From Candidatus Fermentibacterota bacterium (GTDB taxonomy: Bacteria; JAFGKV01), in NCBI GenBank assembly GCA_016928395.1, contig JAFGKV010000238.1, positions 20,341 to 84,340 of the forward strand: a DNA stretch of 64,000 bases. The letters run 5' to 3'. This document shows positions 44,136 through 53,720 of this stretch, piece by piece (the first letter of the stretch is position 1; the number at the start of each line of letters is the position of its first letter). A program made the position numbers and the translations under genes. The notes under the pieces are model-generated. The model made no database searches. It was not told the DNA's origin and saw only the letters and a list, made by a program, of their open reading frames with translations.

Positions 44136-47100
44136 ATGAATCATTGGCGGATACTACATCTGTTCATAGCCCTTTGTGGCGTTGCGTCTCCCCGCGGGGC
44201 AGCCGTCGGCGTGGGGACGCTGTGGCTGGGATCACCTGCCGGGCCTGCCCACCTGGCCTCGCCGCACCCGCCGCATCTTGTTCTCGGTGCCGATTCCTTG
44301 GCCTTGCTTCGTATGGATAAGGCCGTATGGAAGAAGTATGCGACTGCTCTTGAGTTGCCATGGCTGGATGCAGAGGCACCCACGCTCTTTCGCCTGAATT
44401 CCGACCAACTCTCCTCCCATGCCACGGCAATGGCCCGCAGGGATGTCAGTCGCCTGTGGCACGAGGCGGTTGTGCGCAAGAAGACCGCTTCCGAGAGAGA
44501 AGGGGGTGGTTTGCTCAAGGATATCGAGTTGCCCGTGAAGCTGCCAGGCCTTCTTGGGCATGTGGTGTCGGGCAAGGCGGGGTTGAGGGTTTCGGGGCGG
44601 CAGAGGCTTGAGCTTGGCGGCAGATCTTCCTACCAGGTGGGAGGGCTTGCCGATCCAAATCGGAGCAATTCGAAATTCCCCCAGCTTCACATGGAGCAGC
44701 AGTTGCGGGTGAGCCTCAAGGGGAATGTGGGCGACAAGATCAGTGTGCTTGTGGATCACGACAGTGGCCAGCGATCCAGCGACAAGAACAAGATCCGGAT
44801 ACGATACGAGGGTACCGAAGACGAGATCCTCCGTGAGGTCGAGGCGGGCAACACAAGCCTGTCTCTCGGCAGCGGGCCGGAATTCATTACCCCCAGCTTC
44901 AGCCACCAGGGACTCTTCGGCATTCGGGCCGGAGGCCAGGTGGGGCCTGCGACGCTCACAGTCATTGCCTCCAAGGAGGAGAGCCAGAAGCAGACCACCA
45001 GCTTCACCGGCCAAGCCAAGCTCGATACGATCCAGATAAACGACACGCAATACGTCCATAATCAGTTCTACTCCGTCATGATGATGCCGGGCGCCTCGTC
45101 TCTTGTGATCGACCCCACCGACAGCGTGACCAGTATTACGGTGTACCTCGACAACCAGGTCGACAATGCGGAGCGCATTCAATCCGGCACGAAGGCTATA
45201 TGCTATCTGGACCCGCGGGCTCCCTCCGAAGAAGAGACGTATCGCGGCGTTTTCACTGTGCTGCGGGAGGCTGGCGACTACGATTTTTCCTCGTCCACGG
45301 GCATCCTCGAATTGAAGCAGCCGCTGATGGAGAACAGCGTGCTCGCCGTGGCGTACACCAGCCGGAATCAGGGCGTGGTAGGGGGAGCTGCTATTGGGGA
45401 TTCGGTGAGCCTGAAGTTGGTGAAACCGCCCAACATGAATCCCGAGTCGAAGACGTGGGCCTATGAGTTGCGCAATGTGTACTACCTGGGCTCCCGATCC
45501 ATTGACACCAGCAAGTTCAGACTCACCATCAAGCGGCGGGTAGCTTCGGGAACAGATCTGGAGATCTACAACGGGAACACCTACCTGAATCTTCTGGGTC
45601 TAGACAACGACCGAAACGGCATGGTTGATCTCGACCGATCCGTTTTGGATCCTGATCGTGGCATTCTGGTGTTTCCCAATCCCGAACCGTTCAATCAGCC
45701 AGCCGTGCTGGACACGGTGAATCCCACGATTTACCGCGAGCAGTACAGCAGACTCAAGCCCGAACACAACCTCTACTACCTCGAAGCCAGCTATGAACTG
45801 CTGCAGTCGACGTATGCGCTCAGCCCTTTCATGATCGAGAATTCCGCGGTCGTCAGGGTTAACGGGCGGACCATGGTTCGCGGGCAGGATTATGACATCG
45901 AGTTCTTCGAGTTGCGCTTCCGGGCGGGAGTCATCACCGGACCGGACGACAATGTTGTCATTTCGTACGAGGTGAAGCCCCTGTTCGCCTCGGGCCAGAA
46001 GACGCTGGTGGGTGCCCGCTTCGAACTCCCGACCTCCCGGGTCACCAAGGTGGGCGCCACCTGGATGTACCAGAGCGAGGGCGGACCGCGCACGACTCTG
46101 CTGCCCAGGTTCGGCGAGGAGCCGAGGCGTTCGATGGTGGCCGGGTTGGATGGGCGTGTGGAGTTCAAGCCGCAGTGGCTGACAGATGCGGCCAACTTCC
46201 TGCCCTTCGTGGCGACAGATGCTCCGTCGACTATTACGCTCAGTGCCGAACTGGCCTACAGCATGCCCAACCCCAATATCCGGGGGGGCGCCACGGTGGA
46301 CGATATGGAGGGCAATCGCGAGGCTACCCCCCTGCCATTGGCATTTCGCCGGTGGTCTCTGGGCAGCCTGCCCTTCGGAGTCAACGCCGCAGGGCAGGAT
46401 ACACTGTTCTACTGGCACAATTTCGGCTATAGCGATCCATCCAAGCTGTCCAAGGGCGACATCTATCCCGACAGCGTGCTCACCGACGATCGGGAGCGGG
46501 ATGAGCTGGTGGAGGTCTTGAACCTGCGGGTTCACCCCTCGGCTGATGCTCCCGGTGGGACATGGGCGGCCATCCAGACTCTGGTACAAGCGGGAGGTGC
46601 GGATTTGACCGAGCGGGAGTACCTTGAGGTCTTGGTCCGGGGCGACACGGGGAGGCTGCACATCGATCTCGGGGCGGTCTCCGAGGACCAGGCCAGGAAG
46701 GGGACTGGAGGCAACGGGGTATTGGACACCGAGGATCAGAATCCCCGAGACGGAGAGTTCTTTGCTCTCGAGGAGGACACCGGATTCGATGGCCTGCGCA
46801 ATGCCGATGAACCCGGGGAGGGGCATGACCCCGCAGGAGACGATTACGCCTACGATTCGGCGCGTCCTCAGGACTACACCAAGGTCAACGGGGAAGAAGG
46901 CAACGATGTGTGGGACACCGAGGACCTCAATAGGAACGGCCAGATAGACGTGCGAGAGGCCTTCTTCTCATTCGATCTTCCCCTGGATTCCTACAGCGAA
47001 CTCATCGAGGCAGAGTACCAGAACGGGTGGCGCTTGTTCCGGATTCCGCTGGGAAGCGACCAGGTGGCAAAGGTCGGCAATGCCACGTGGTCCAGTGTGG

Positions 47101-49748
47101 AGTACTGCCGGGTCTGGGCGGAAGGCCTCGGCCAGGAAGACGAGTCATGGATCCAGATCGCGAATCTGGAGGTCGTGGGGAGTACATGGCGGTCCACCGG
47201 CGTCGAAGCGCCGGACGGGCGGATCGACGATTCGGAGGTATTCCGGGTCAAGACCAGGAACAACAAAGACGATGCTCTGTATGTGCCGCCCTTTGACCCG
47301 GGCGAAGACGAGCGAACTGGGTATGTGCGGCGGGAGCAGTCGCTGGTGCTTTCGTTCGAGAGTATCGCCCCGGGGCATTGGGGCAGCGCATATCAGTCAT
47401 TCTACCGCGACCAAGACTACTCGGGCTATCGCGGCATCGCAGTCTGGATTCGACCCCATGAGGTTCGGGATCAGGCGGGTATGGTACTGGATCCCTTGGT
47501 CTGGCTGCGGCTGGGCGCCAATGAGACCGACTACTACGAGATTCGGCTGCGGGCCGAGGCGGATCAATGGCGCAAGGTCGAGATTGACATGGATCAGCTC
47601 ACCCGGACGAAGGTCGATGGCGTCATCGAAACGCCCGAGGGCTATCTGCTCAGAGTAGTGGGGGCTCCCTCGATTACTCGCATTCGTCGGGGTGTAGTGG
47701 GGGTTGAGAACCCGTCAGGACGGCAGATGACAGGTGAGGTCTGGATCGATGAGCTCCATTTGGTCAGGGTCAAACGCGAGCAAGGAGCTGCGAGGCGGAC
47801 CTCTGCCAAGGTGCAGATCGCCAATTTGGCTACCGTGGATGTGGACTACCGCAATCTGGACGCGACCTTCACCCGCCTGGACCAGCGGGGAAGCACGGGC
47901 GCGACCAGCAGCAGTACCACGGGCCAGGTTTCCGGCACTCTCTCGTTGGACCAGTTCTTTCCTGCCCGCTGGGGGATCCGGCTCCCTGTCGCGGCATCGC
48001 AATCCTCCCGTCGCTCAACGCCTCGATTGGCCACGGGAAGCGACGTGACGCTCACCAGCGACGAGCGGCGACGGGAGCGGACCGTTGATCAGAGCCGGAG
48101 GATCAGCATGAATCTGAGCAAGGCGAATCCCTCCAGGCATGCCATCATGCGGGCCACGCTGGACAAGATCCGAGTCTCCGCCTCGTCCAGCAGGACGAAC
48201 AATGCCGGCCCTGCCCGGGCCGACAGCAGCACCTCACATCGATTCTCCGTGGATTGGGGGTGGACAGCTTCTGCGAAGCAGCCGTTGCGGATTCCCTTGC
48301 TGGGGCTTGGGATCAACTACCTGCCCACGTCGGTGTCTCTTGGAGTGACCGGACAACAGACCGACCCCCGCGTGTGGGTCGTCAGCGGGGATTCACTGGT
48401 CTCTTCGCCCACGCGCTTCAGCCGCGATGTGGGCGAGAAGGCATCGGTGGGCTTTCAGCCGGTGAGGGCACTGGATGCGACCTACTCCTTCAACGCTACG
48501 CGCGATTTAACCTACATGTCGTCTAGCAGGGGAGAGCATCTGCTGGACGAGCAGCTACGGTACACTGACCGGGTGCTGCCCTTTTGGCGAATCCTGGAGG
48601 CGCGCGAGACCAGGAGAAACCAACAATTGGGCCTTCGGCTGACCCAGCGGATCGCGGCATGGCTTGACCCGAGCCTGACCTACGATGCGACATACAGCGA
48701 GAACCATGATCCCGGGCTCGCCGCGGCGCAGCCAGATTCCCAGGATGTGCGGGACGCGTCCACCAACACCAGCGCCAAGGCTCGGGCTACCTTCTCGCCT
48801 TCCCAGTTTCTCTCGTGGGTTTCCCGGATGCTGGGCAAGACGAAGTGGATGGAGGATGTCGCACGCATCGGCGGGAAACTGCAGGCTATCCAGGGCAGCG
48901 TCGGTACCACCGTCTCGTCCAGCTACCGTGAACTCACCGAAAGACCCCCGCTGGGATACCAGTTTGGAGTGTGGCAGTCGCTGGAGGGGTCCGTACCTCA
49001 TGACCTTTCCCGGCGGAACTCGTGGGATCTCAGCGGCGGAATCCAGATTCTGAAGGACCTGCGCGCCACTGCACGAACAAGCTCCGAACGCACCCGGCGG
49101 GCATACAGCGGTGCCGAGACCGGGACGACCAGTTCCACGTTCCCGGATGTTGACGTCAGCTGGACGGGTCTCCACACAGTGGGCCCGCTCAAGGGAAGGG
49201 TGGCCAGCTCCACCGTTCGGTCAGCCCTGCGGATCACCACCGGCACCAGCGGCAAGTATGAGGGTGGAATCTTCAGTAAAGACGCAACTACCCGCCGGGA
49301 GGACTACTCGCCGCTTCTGAGCGTGAGCCTGACCCTCAAGAACCGGCTGACCTTCACGCTGGGAGATACGTATTCCAAGGATGAACGCGTGGATCTGCTA
49401 CAGGCCATTCCCTCCACACGCACCTCTACGTCTCACCGCAGCAATGCCGCGGTGCAGTACGCCTTCAGCGCACCCCAGGGTTTGACCCTGCCCGTAGTGG
49501 GACAAATGAAGTTCAATTCGGATCTTAGATTGTCACTGGATATATCGCGGGATCGCCGTCTGGACAGAATAGGGGGGGCAGCACCCACCACCGACACGTC
49601 GACCTGGTCGGTGCGCCCAGGGGCCTCCTATGATTTCGGGGTGGTGGACTCCGGCGTGGAGATCGAAGTCGGCCAGACGAGCAACAGCAAACTCAACCAG
49701 ACGAGGCGTGAGATTGGGCTGAGAGTATGGGTGAACTTTCCTTTCTGA
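44136..49748 (+). CDS. sprA: SprA/Sov-type T9SS outer-membrane translocon
   Basis: About 1870 aa, with signal peptide MNHWRILHLFIALCG. It matches SprA in order and motif: an N-terminal region with KIRIRYEGTEDEILREVEAG and GLFGIRAGG, mid-protein blocks (RGGATVDDMEGNREATPL, YSGYRGIAVWIRP), and a long Tyr/Ser/Thr-rich C-terminal half of amphipathic strands ending in WVNFPF, an outer-membrane barrel terminus. SprA forms the very large barrel through which T9SS cargo leaves. It is shorter than the roughly 2400 residues of Bacteroidete SprA. The start is uncertain (ATG 44136 used; TTG 44115 and GTG 44118 in frame). It overlaps the following cargo gene by 22 bases. Confidence 0.92.
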   Translation: MNHWRILHLFIALCGVASPRGAAVGVGTLWLGSPAGPAHLASPHPPHLVLGADSLALLRMDKAVWKKYATALELPWLDAEAPTLFRLNSDQLSSHATAMARRDVSRLWHEAVVRKKTASEREGGGLLKDIELPVKLPGLLGHVVSGKAGLRVSGRQRLELGGRSSYQVGGLADPNRSNSKFPQLHMEQQLRVSLKGNVGDKISVLVDHDSGQRSSDKNKIRIRYEGTEDEILREVEAGNTSLSLGSGPEFITPSFSHQGLFGIRAGGQVGPATLTVIASKEESQKQTTSFTGQAKLDTIQINDTQYVHNQFYSVMMMPGASSLVIDPTDSVTSITVYLDNQVDNAERIQSGTKAICYLDPRAPSEEETYRGVFTVLREAGDYDFSSSTGILELKQPLMENSVLAVAYTSRNQGVVGGAAIGDSVSLKLVKPPNMNPESKTWAYELRNVYYLGSRSIDTSKFRLTIKRRVASGTDLEIYNGNTYLNLLGLDNDRNGMVDLDRSVLDPDRGILVFPNPEPFNQPAVLDTVNPTIYREQYSRLKPEHNLYYLEASYELLQSTYALSPFMIENSAVVRVNGRTMVRGQDYDIEFFELRFRAGVITGPDDNVVISYEVKPLFASGQKTLVGARFELPTSRVTKVGATWMYQSEGGPRTTLLPRFGEEPRRSMVAGLDGRVEFKPQWLTDAANFLPFVATDAPSTITLSAELAYSMPNPNIRGGATVDDMEGNREATPLPLAFRRWSLGSLPFGVNAAGQDTLFYWHNFGYSDPSKLSKGDIYPDSVLTDDRERDELVEVLNLRVHPSADAPGGTWAAIQTLVQAGGADLTEREYLEVLVRGDTGRLHIDLGAVSEDQARKGTGGNGVLDTEDQNPRDGEFFALEEDTGFDGLRNADEPGEGHDPAGDDYAYDSARPQDYTKVNGEEGNDVWDTEDLNRNGQIDVREAFFSFDLPLDSYSELIEAEYQNGWRLFRIPLGSDQVAKVGNATWSSVEYCRVWAEGLGQEDESWIQIANLEVVGSTWRSTGVEAPDGRIDDSEVFRVKTRNNKDDALYVPPFDPGEDERTGYVRREQSLVLSFESIAPGHWGSAYQSFYRDQDYSGYRGIAVWIRPHEVRDQAGMVLDPLVWLRLGANETDYYEIRLRAEADQWRKVEIDMDQLTRTKVDGVIETPEGYLLRVVGAPSITRIRRGVVGVENPSGRQMTGEVWIDELHLVRVKREQGAARRTSAKVQIANLATVDVDYRNLDATFTRLDQRGSTGATSSSTTGQVSGTLSLDQFFPARWGIRLPVAASQSSRRSTPRLATGSDVTLTSDERRRERTVDQSRRISMNLSKANPSRHAIMRATLDKIRVSASSSRTNNAGPARADSSTSHRFSVDWGWTASAKQPLRIPLLGLGINYLPTSVSLGVTGQQTDPRVWVVSGDSLVSSPTRFSRDVGEKASVGFQPVRALDATYSFNATRDLTYMSSSRGEHLLDEQLRYTDRVLPFWRILEARETRRNQQLGLRLTQRIAAWLDPSLTYDATYSENHDPGLAAAQPDSQDVRDASTNTSAKARATFSPSQFLSWVSRMLGKTKWMEDVARIGGKLQAIQGSVGTTVSSSYRELTERPPLGYQFGVWQSLEGSVPHDLSRRNSWDLSGGIQILKDLRATARTSSERTRRAYSGAETGTTSSTFPDVDVSWTGLHTVGPLKGRVASSTVRSALRITTGTSGKYEGGIFSKDATTRREDYSPLLSVSLTLKNRLTFTLGDTYSKDERVDLLQAIPSTRTSTSHRSNAAVQYAFSAPQGLTLPVVGQMKFNSDLRLSLDISRDRRLDRIGGAAPTTDTSTWSVRPGASYDFGVVDSGVEIEVGQTSNSKLNQTRREIGLRVWVNFPF

Positions 49749-52633
49749 GCAGACCCCTCGTGGGCTGTTTCTTCGCGGTATTGCCGGTTTTCTCAGGGAT
49801 GACGCCCGCCGCAGCGCAGCCGGCGTCCGTCTCGTTCGCCGGGTTGGACAGCCTGCGCATCTGGCCAGGGCAAGACATTACGATCAGCGTTGAAGTCGGC
49901 GGCGCGTCCGAGGGAACCTGCACCGTCTCCAATCTTTCCAGCGGCGATTCGGTTACTCGCGGCTTCAGTACGGCCGATTCGGTGGCGCTCATCGTATTGC
50001 CGTTTGGTCCAGGATGGACGGTGGGATCGGGTGTGTCTGCAGATACGCTGCTGCAGGCTTCGTACGGACACTTGATCGCGGCCTCCGTGGAAGGGGTCTC
50101 CGATACTGCCAGAATCGGTATCGAGGCCGCTCGAATCGTCGTGGCGCCGGAGGATGCGGCAGTGGGTGCCGTACTCACGATTTCTCTGGAGGATCGTGAT
50201 CAGGATCTGGATACGACGCTGCCCGACACGATCAGTGTCACGTGGTCGAGCCTGCTGGCCCAGCGGGAAGGGCAGATCATTCTCGAGGAGTCAGGCCCGA
50301 GCACAGGCGTGTTCTCGGCATCCGTGTCTGTGGCATGTGTTCTCGACGAAGATCCTCCCGGTGATGCAGTACTAGTGATTGACGCCGACACTCTATCATT
50401 CATGTTCCGGGACTCCCTGGCGGCGTGGGTTGGATGGGATCCTCCCTACGGCCTCGACATCGCCCGTTTCCAGCCAGTGACGACCCGCACGGCCACGCTG
50501 TCCGTGATTCATCCTGACTACGGAGATGTCGTCTTCTTGCCTTTGGACGGCGATTCCCTTGAGGTGTGCGTGGCCGAGCCTGACCTCGCCGGAGTGGGCG
50601 AGCTCGACGCCCGGGCGTTCATCCGCACCCCAGAGGGGATCATGGCGGACTCTACGCAGCTGGAGCTAGTCGAGACCTCAGATGGTACGTTTTCCGGCAG
50701 TGTCTTGCTTGGCGCCATAGGTGGGGGTCTTGACGCCCTGAGCGGCGATTCACTCCTCGTTACCTACCTTGATCGGGCCAATGATCTGGGGCTGTCCGGG
50801 GCCGAAACCGTGTCGGCTCTGGTTGGCGCCGTGGTCGTATCCGGGGCCATTCTGGACACGCTGTGGCTTCCCGGTGTGCCCCTGGTATTGGCCGACACGG
50901 TCACGGTGGAATCCGGTCATCATCTGCGGGTCGCACCAGGCTGCATCGTCGGCGCACTGCCGAACCGATCTGTTGTCTGGCACGTGGACGGGACGCTGGA
51001 GTTGGGGGAAGCAGAGGAGGACTCCGTGTGGGTGAAAAGCGCGGCCCGGGAACGCAGACGCGGCGACTGGCTTGGGTTTGCGATTGCGGGAACTCTGGAG
51101 GCCCGCGTCGCATCCATTGCGGATGCCGTGACCGGCACTGCCGTAATGCCGGGGGCATCGGTTGACCTGGAGGGCGTGAGGTTCAGCAACTGCGGCCTTG
51201 CATCGGGGGGTGAGCTGGCCGTGTGGAAGCAGGCCAGGAGGGGCGATCAGGATATCGCGCATTTCGCACGTCAGGCACGGTCGGTACCCGGCGCGATTTC
51301 GGCTACAGATGCGCATGTCGAAGTCAGGCAGGGGGTGATTGAGGAGAATGGTGGATTCGGCGTGTTCACTGATGGAGGTGACTGCGCACTGTCGAATTCC
51401 ACAATCAGGGCCAATGCAATGGATGGTCTTCTGGCCATCGGGGGGACTTGCCGGGTGGATAGTGGGCGTATCACCGGCAACGGAGAAGGCGGCATCTACG
51501 TCGTCCAGGGCGATCTCGCCATGATGAACGCATCCGCCTCCTGGAATGATCTTCAGGGAGTCTATGCCGTGGGCGGAATCATGGAGTTGTCTGGCGCGGA
51601 GCTGCTTGGGAATAGGGGGGGCGGCCTGATGGTGCGCGATGCCAATCAGTCCATGGTGGTTGCCACCTTGATCTCGAAGAACCATGGATCTGGCATCGAC
51701 GAGGCGTGGGACTGTCGCCTCGGCATGGAGTCCAGCACGGTAGCGGGCAATGGGGGGGACGGACTGGCGGTGAACTACCACAGCGGATTCACCATCTCGG
51801 CATCAACGCTGGCCTTTAATAGGCGGTACTCGGTCAATGTCGGCCCGTGGTGCACAGTTAGTGACACTCTCGACGCCCGCCAGTGCTGGTGGGGCGTCGC
51901 CATACCCCCGTTGGACAGCACAGGGGTGAACAACGGGCTCATCTATGACGGGGTGGATAGCCCAGGACGGGCCGTCGTTGACTTTTCTTCCTGGCGTACC
52001 ACGCCACCGCCCCCCCCCGCGCCCGGCGAATTGGTTCCAGCCGGCGGTGAAGTGCTCACCTTCGTCGGGGGTGGCGGAGGGCCAGGCGACACCTTGGCGC
52101 TCGAGCTCTCGCCGTCTGGTGAAGCTCCGGCGCGATATGCCGCAGTCGCCGTCGCAAGCAGCCTCGACACTCTGGTATGCCTTCTCCTATCGACCGAATC
52201 AGTCGGCGGCGGCCCTCTTCGAGGACAGATCGTCCTGAGTGCGACGGCGGACCTGACCGCACCGGACCAGTTGGCTGCGGCCACTGCCGACCAGATTCGC
52301 GCCTGGTGGGTTGCTGATTCGACAGTCACTGCAGATCTGACCCTGCCCGCCGTGCACCCTGAAGAGATACCATCCGATATGCGACTGGAGGTCTACCCTA
52401 ATCCTTTCTCGACCTCTCTGGAGCTTGCCTGGCGCGCCCCCTCGCCGGGCGTGGAGGTAGCCGTTCTTGACATGGCCGGCCGCCGACTCTGGCATCGGCG
52501 GAATCTTGAGTCAATCGGTAGGATAACCCTGGGCGGTGAGTGCACTCGCCCCTGGCCGCAGGGCGTCTATGTCGTGGTGGTGCGAAACGTCGACCGTCGG
52601 CAGTGTGCGCGGGTCATCCTCATTCGAGGGTAG
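49727..52633 (+). CDS. Secreted right-handed beta-helix protein with T9SS sorting domain
   Basis: A 968-aa exported protein beginning inside the end of sprA, with a signal peptide (about residues 8-30). N-terminal beta-sandwich repeats (about 30-400) are followed by a right-handed parallel beta-helix (about 520-720; repeats of GGxxxxDxxxxxxNxxxG type such as IRANAMDGLLAIGG and ITGNGEGGIYVVQG), then a Pro linker and a C-terminal sorting domain (about 880-968: MRLEVYPNPFSTSLELAW, then DMAGRRLWHRR, and QGVYVVVVRN). Likely a cell-surface T9SS substrate, perhaps polysaccharide-binding, but no catalytic residues are visible. Its overlap with sprA is notable for a cargo gene. Confidence 0.88.
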   Translation: MGELSFLSRPLVGCFFAVLPVFSGMTPAAAQPASVSFAGLDSLRIWPGQDITISVEVGGASEGTCTVSNLSSGDSVTRGFSTADSVALIVLPFGPGWTVGSGVSADTLLQASYGHLIAASVEGVSDTARIGIEAARIVVAPEDAAVGAVLTISLEDRDQDLDTTLPDTISVTWSSLLAQREGQIILEESGPSTGVFSASVSVACVLDEDPPGDAVLVIDADTLSFMFRDSLAAWVGWDPPYGLDIARFQPVTTRTATLSVIHPDYGDVVFLPLDGDSLEVCVAEPDLAGVGELDARAFIRTPEGIMADSTQLELVETSDGTFSGSVLLGAIGGGLDALSGDSLLVTYLDRANDLGLSGAETVSALVGAVVVSGAILDTLWLPGVPLVLADTVTVESGHHLRVAPGCIVGALPNRSVVWHVDGTLELGEAEEDSVWVKSAARERRRGDWLGFAIAGTLEARVASIADAVTGTAVMPGASVDLEGVRFSNCGLASGGELAVWKQARRGDQDIAHFARQARSVPGAISATDAHVEVRQGVIEENGGFGVFTDGGDCALSNSTIRANAMDGLLAIGGTCRVDSGRITGNGEGGIYVVQGDLAMMNASASWNDLQGVYAVGGIMELSGAELLGNRGGGLMVRDANQSMVVATLISKNHGSGIDEAWDCRLGMESSTVAGNGGDGLAVNYHSGFTISASTLAFNRRYSVNVGPWCTVSDTLDARQCWWGVAIPPLDSTGVNNGLIYDGVDSPGRAVVDFSSWRTTPPPPPAPGELVPAGGEVLTFVGGGGGPGDTLALELSPSGEAPARYAAVAVASSLDTLVCLLLSTESVGGGPLRGQIVLSATADLTAPDQLAAATADQIRAWWVADSTVTADLTLPAVHPEEIPSDMRLEVYPNPFSTSLELAWRAPSPGVEVAVLDMAGRRLWHRRNLESIGRITLGGECTRPWPQGVYVVVVRNVDRRQCARVILIRG

Positions 52634-52669
52634 GGGAAAGAACTGGCGCGGCGTGCGGGCATTCGTGAG

Positions 52670-52855
52670 GTGAGTGCGCTGCAAGTGTTCACGAGGCGCG
52701 AGCGGACAGTGCTCTGGGCGATGGCAGTCGTGATTGTCGTTCTTTCGGTGGTCAGATTGCTTCACGACGCCCGTTTGTTGGGCATGTTCCAAAGGGGGGA
52801 GATCCTCCGTACGATCGAGGGCGAACCTCGCCATGACAGGACGCATATTCCCTAG
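52670..52855 (+). CDS. Small single-TM protein
   Basis: A 61-aa protein with a GTG start and one TM helix (about residues 15-31). A short basic/acidic tail follows. The N-terminus (VFTRRERTVLWAMAVVIVV) resembles the membrane anchor that precedes helix-hairpin-helix ComEA domains in related genomes, but no HhH domain is present, so it may be a remnant or a genuine small protein. It lies between the cargo gene and the pilin-like gene. Confidence 0.5.
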   Translation: MSALQVFTRRERTVLWAMAVVIVVLSVVRLLHDARLLGMFQRGEILRTIEGEPRHDRTHIP

Positions 52856-52943
52856 TTGACAGGCCTTGTCCCACGGTGCATCTTCGTGGTTTGTCATTCG
52901 ACCCTGCTCACGCGATGTTTGGATCCATTGAAAGGAGAGCGCG

Positions 52944-53618
52944 ATGATGGTGAAGAGGAACGGTGGTATCTCTCTCATTGATGTTATGATCGTGCTCGCG
53001 GTGATAGCCGTGATAGCCGTGTTGCTTGTGCCCAAGTACAATGAGAAGAAAGCACGGGAACTCAGAGCCGAGATGATCACGGAAGCTCGGGAAGCCATGC
53101 TCGAGGCAAAGCTCGCCCAAGAACTCCATTTTGAGCGGCATGGCCGGTTCACCGACGATCTCAATGAGCTGGCTGTCTTCAACCCCGCATTGCGTGATCT
53201 GAGGTGTCCTTTCGACAAGGCACCGTACGCCATCGCCTACGACTCCACACGGTTTGCGATCTCCTGTTCCGTGCCGGATCCAGGCGCCATCGAGGGCGGC
53301 GTTCCATCGTGGCTGGCGGAGCCGGGCGCCGAGGGACTCCGCGCCTCATTGATCATGCGATCCAGGGATCGCATGGCGAAGGTGGCCGCCGCGCTGGATT
53401 CATTCAAGGCAATCACCGGATCGTATACCGCCGATCTGGATACTCTGGAATCCCAGACGCCGGGTGTTAAGAACCTCTTGTGCCCCCTCATGATGAAGCG
53501 GTTCTCCATTATCCTGTCTGACTCGCTTGGATACGAAGTGACATCCCATCTGGACGAGGTTGGACGGATCGTGGATGGCACGCCGGATTACCCACCCCTA
53601 CCGACCCCCAAGACCTGA
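52944..53618 (+). CDS. Type IV pilin/pseudopilin-like protein with duplicated globular domain
   Basis: A 224-aa protein; AAAGGAGAG precedes ATG 52944. The class III prepilin leader is short (KRNGG), with cleavage expected after the second Gly, leaving ISLIDVMIVLAVIAVIAVLL as the N-terminal helix. Position +5 is Asp, not the usual Glu. Two similar halves follow: RHGRFTDDLNELAVF with LRDLRCPF, and ITGSYTADLDTLESQ with VKNLLCPL, each after a helix and each ending in a beta segment. That makes a tandem duplication of the pilin head. The prepilin peptidase follows within 102 bases and the four MshEN-AAA+ genes after that, so it is the likely assembled subunit of this locus. Confidence 0.85.
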   Translation: MMVKRNGGISLIDVMIVLAVIAVIAVLLVPKYNEKKARELRAEMITEAREAMLEAKLAQELHFERHGRFTDDLNELAVFNPALRDLRCPFDKAPYAIAYDSTRFAISCSVPDPGAIEGGVPSWLAEPGAEGLRASLIMRSRDRMAKVAAALDSFKAITGSYTADLDTLESQTPGVKNLLCPLMMKRFSIILSDSLGYEVTSHLDEVGRIVDGTPDYPPLPTPKT

Positions 53619-53720
53619 CGGCCGGGGGAGTCCATCGCCGGGGGGTCTGTCTGGAGAGGATTGCCTCGCATCCGGCTCACGGCCCTGGCTTTGTGTCTGG
53701 TGGCTAAGGTAGTGTGATCC

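Noticed and set aside
45600-46826. A 408-codon open frame antisense to sprA
   Set aside because: It is a by-product of GC-rich codon use; no ribosome site, no recognisable domain, and the sense frame is a clear SprA.
52856-52890. TTGACA upstream of the pilin-like gene as promoter
   Set aside because: The sequence 17 bases on (CATCTT) is a poor -10, and no sigma-54 GG-N10-GC element was found either.
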